Source: Amoebophrya sp. A120 (taxonomy: Eukaryota; Sar; Dinophyceae; Syndiniales; Amoebophryaceae). From it: a stretch of 64,000 bases of DNA. Position numbers and translations under genes: made by a program. The stretch spans positions 8,203,224 to 8,267,223 of the forward strand of contig CAJINV010000002.1 of the NCBI GenBank assembly GCA_905178155.1, given 5' to 3'. Shown here one piece after another: positions 62,608-64,000 of the stretch. The notes under the pieces were generated by a model, which did no database searches, was not told where the DNA came from, and was given only the letters and a program-made list of their open reading frames with translations. How positions within the stretch are numbered: the first letter of the stretch is position 1; every line of letters begins with the position of its first letter.

Positions 62608-64000
62608 CCTTCGGAATTATTATATACAGAGGAAAGGCGGGTAGTAGAAAAAACGCCTTCGGCACAATTTTTGCAGAATAGTGGTTTTTCGTTTCATCTT
62701 CCAAGAACGATACGTGAGTGTTTTTGTTTCCGTCATCGGCAGTCGGTGGCTGCAAGGACGATCATGCGTTTTTTATATAGTTCTCGTGATATTTATCATA
62801 CATAAAAAAGATGACGACATATTTGGCGAGCCGATGGTGCTTTTGTGTAAAGAAAACGCTGACCTGATGTCGAATGATAGTTGGTACGTCCTCCACTGCG
62901 CGCTTGTTTATTCCCCCTCCGCCTTTATCGCACTCTGTGGGGCGCTGTTGCTCCAGTTTGTGGCCAGCTCGTAGATGGAGAAGTGTTAGAAGCACACAGA
63001 TTTACATGTCTACTATCAGCTCCACCATGCCCAGGACCTCGATTTTTAGTTTCAAATCAATACTTTAATATTAACACCCTTGAAGATGTTGATGGACGTC
63101 GAAACTACCTCTAATCAATGCCAATGCCAGGGAAGAACTAAGTGGGTCCGAAACGACCGACATGGTAGTCGAGGTGCGTATGCTCATGCACGCCATCAAA
63201 TTGAACTGCCTATGTATGAAGGACGAAGATCATGAATGTCATGTGATCTCTTATCGTGTTAGTACTTTTGTAGACAGTAGAAATACAAACATAGTTGCAG
63301 AGCTTGCCTGCAGCGGCCCGATCCACGTTTTAGATTTGCGATACATTGATCCGTCAGATATGAAGAAGAAGATCTATTTTCCGTTGCAACGACTTCGCCG
63401 AAGTCTAGACGAAGATCTGATGACCAGCTGCTACCTACTTCCGCACAGAGTAGCAGTCAAGTTGGGTAATTAGATGGTCAGACGTCTCCTGCCCCTAGCT
63501 GGTCCGAATTCTATTCTTGGTTCCCGTAGTCTTGGTTGTTGCATTTATTTGCGGATCTGAATCTTGCCTGCGGAAGCGCAATATTTTTTTGATAACAAAG
63601 TACTTACCATATGAATTGTAGAAATGATATCTTCATTTTGCTCCTTAAGGATAAAGGCCTGCTAAGATGTCGCGGGGTATGATCTAGTTGTCGCACGACT
63701 TGTACTTCTTCCGATACTAGCAAATGATACCTATTCGCGTAGAGCGACCTCGGCCTCCCTGAGACCGATAGGTACGTGCGGACTAATTTCTACTGCTGAC
63801 GGAACTTGATATAAAGGTAAAACCTCCACAATGTGCTCTTTTCAGTGCCGCTTTTCAAGAAAAGAAGAAGCTGCTTTCATCGATCTTTAAGGTTGAAGAT
63901 TACCACATAACATTGAGAACACGACAAACTCTAAATCTGTTTCATCGACGTTTTTTTTATTTTCCAAAGGACTACTAACAAAAGGTAAAGGACCACCACA
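62608..64000. other. Downstream region, no firm gene
   Basis: The longest frame (63162-63473, 103 codons, IVAELACSGPIHVLDLRYID inside) begins with an ATG but has no recognised domain or clear coding bias. It might be an exon. The remainder to the window end holds nothing I can support. Confidence 0.35.

Noticed and set aside
1-64000. Dinoflagellate spliced-leader or tRNA genes
   Set aside because: I looked for the spliced-leader core and cloverleaf-like segments by eye and found none that I could support; a tRNA or covariance-model search would be needed.

Overview
The window is nuclear DNA of a protist, and the best fit I can infer is a syndinian dinoflagellate of the Amoebophrya type. Three things point there. 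(1) Almost every host gene lies on the + strand, a one-way gene array as in dinoflagellates. (2) Genes carry two kinds of intron: ordinary GT-AG introns, and transposon-like 'introner' insertions with terminal inverted repeats (TIRs) and about 5-bp target-site duplications (TSDs) whose removal restores the reading frame. (3) The gene set is eukaryotic and mitochondrial (mitoferrin-like carrier, COX11, ribosomal protein mL49). The genus is an inference from intron style, not shown by any marker gene.

Layout. 0.66-5.3 kb: a uroporphyrinogen-III synthase (HemD) domain in exons cut by one GT-AG intron and several introners, followed by a long Ser/Ala-rich and coiled-coil tail or second gene. 6.0-7.9 kb: a 2-oxoglutarate/Fe(II) prolyl-hydroxylase-like protein. 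8.4-10.8 kb: a large coiled-coil protein. 12.1-18.0 kb: a degenerate Ty1/copia retrotransposon on the - strand between near-identical 408-bp repeats, abutting an unknown coiled-coil ORF. 22.5-25.0 kb: a mitoferrin-like carrier with two introners. 27.1-32.6 kb: an unknown 1,569-residue protein with three introners. 35.4-36.75 kb: 3-methyladenine-DNA glycosylase I with a histone-like tail. 36.9-40.25 kb: a 5'-truncated LINE with 12-bp TSDs. 40.7-42.3 kb: COX11 with an introner. 43.0-43.3 kb: an SCOC-like coiled-coil protein. 46.8-48.5 kb: a TPR protein. 48.9-49.5 kb: mL49. 50.2-52.3 kb: two unknown small proteins. 53.7-62.6 kb: one unknown gene split by a 6,152-bp foldback-type element. Two GC-rich islands (33.0-35.0 and 44.2-46.5 kb) have no recognisable gene.

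The most interesting content is the mobile DNA inside genes. At least eleven introner-like elements in six TIR families share an internal word (GCATNACAAA). The 6.15-kb foldback element has 7-bp TSDs, roughly 1.1-kb inverted arms and about 15 copies of a 256-bp tandem repeat; it sits in a coding exon in such a way that exact removal gives a continuous 926-codon frame. Whether that element is spliced like a giant introner or simply breaks the gene is the main open question.

HemD, the mitoferrin-like carrier and COX11 all serve mitochondrial haem/iron/copper metabolism, which suggests an aerobic mitochondrion. The genes are not an operon and their proximity may be chance.
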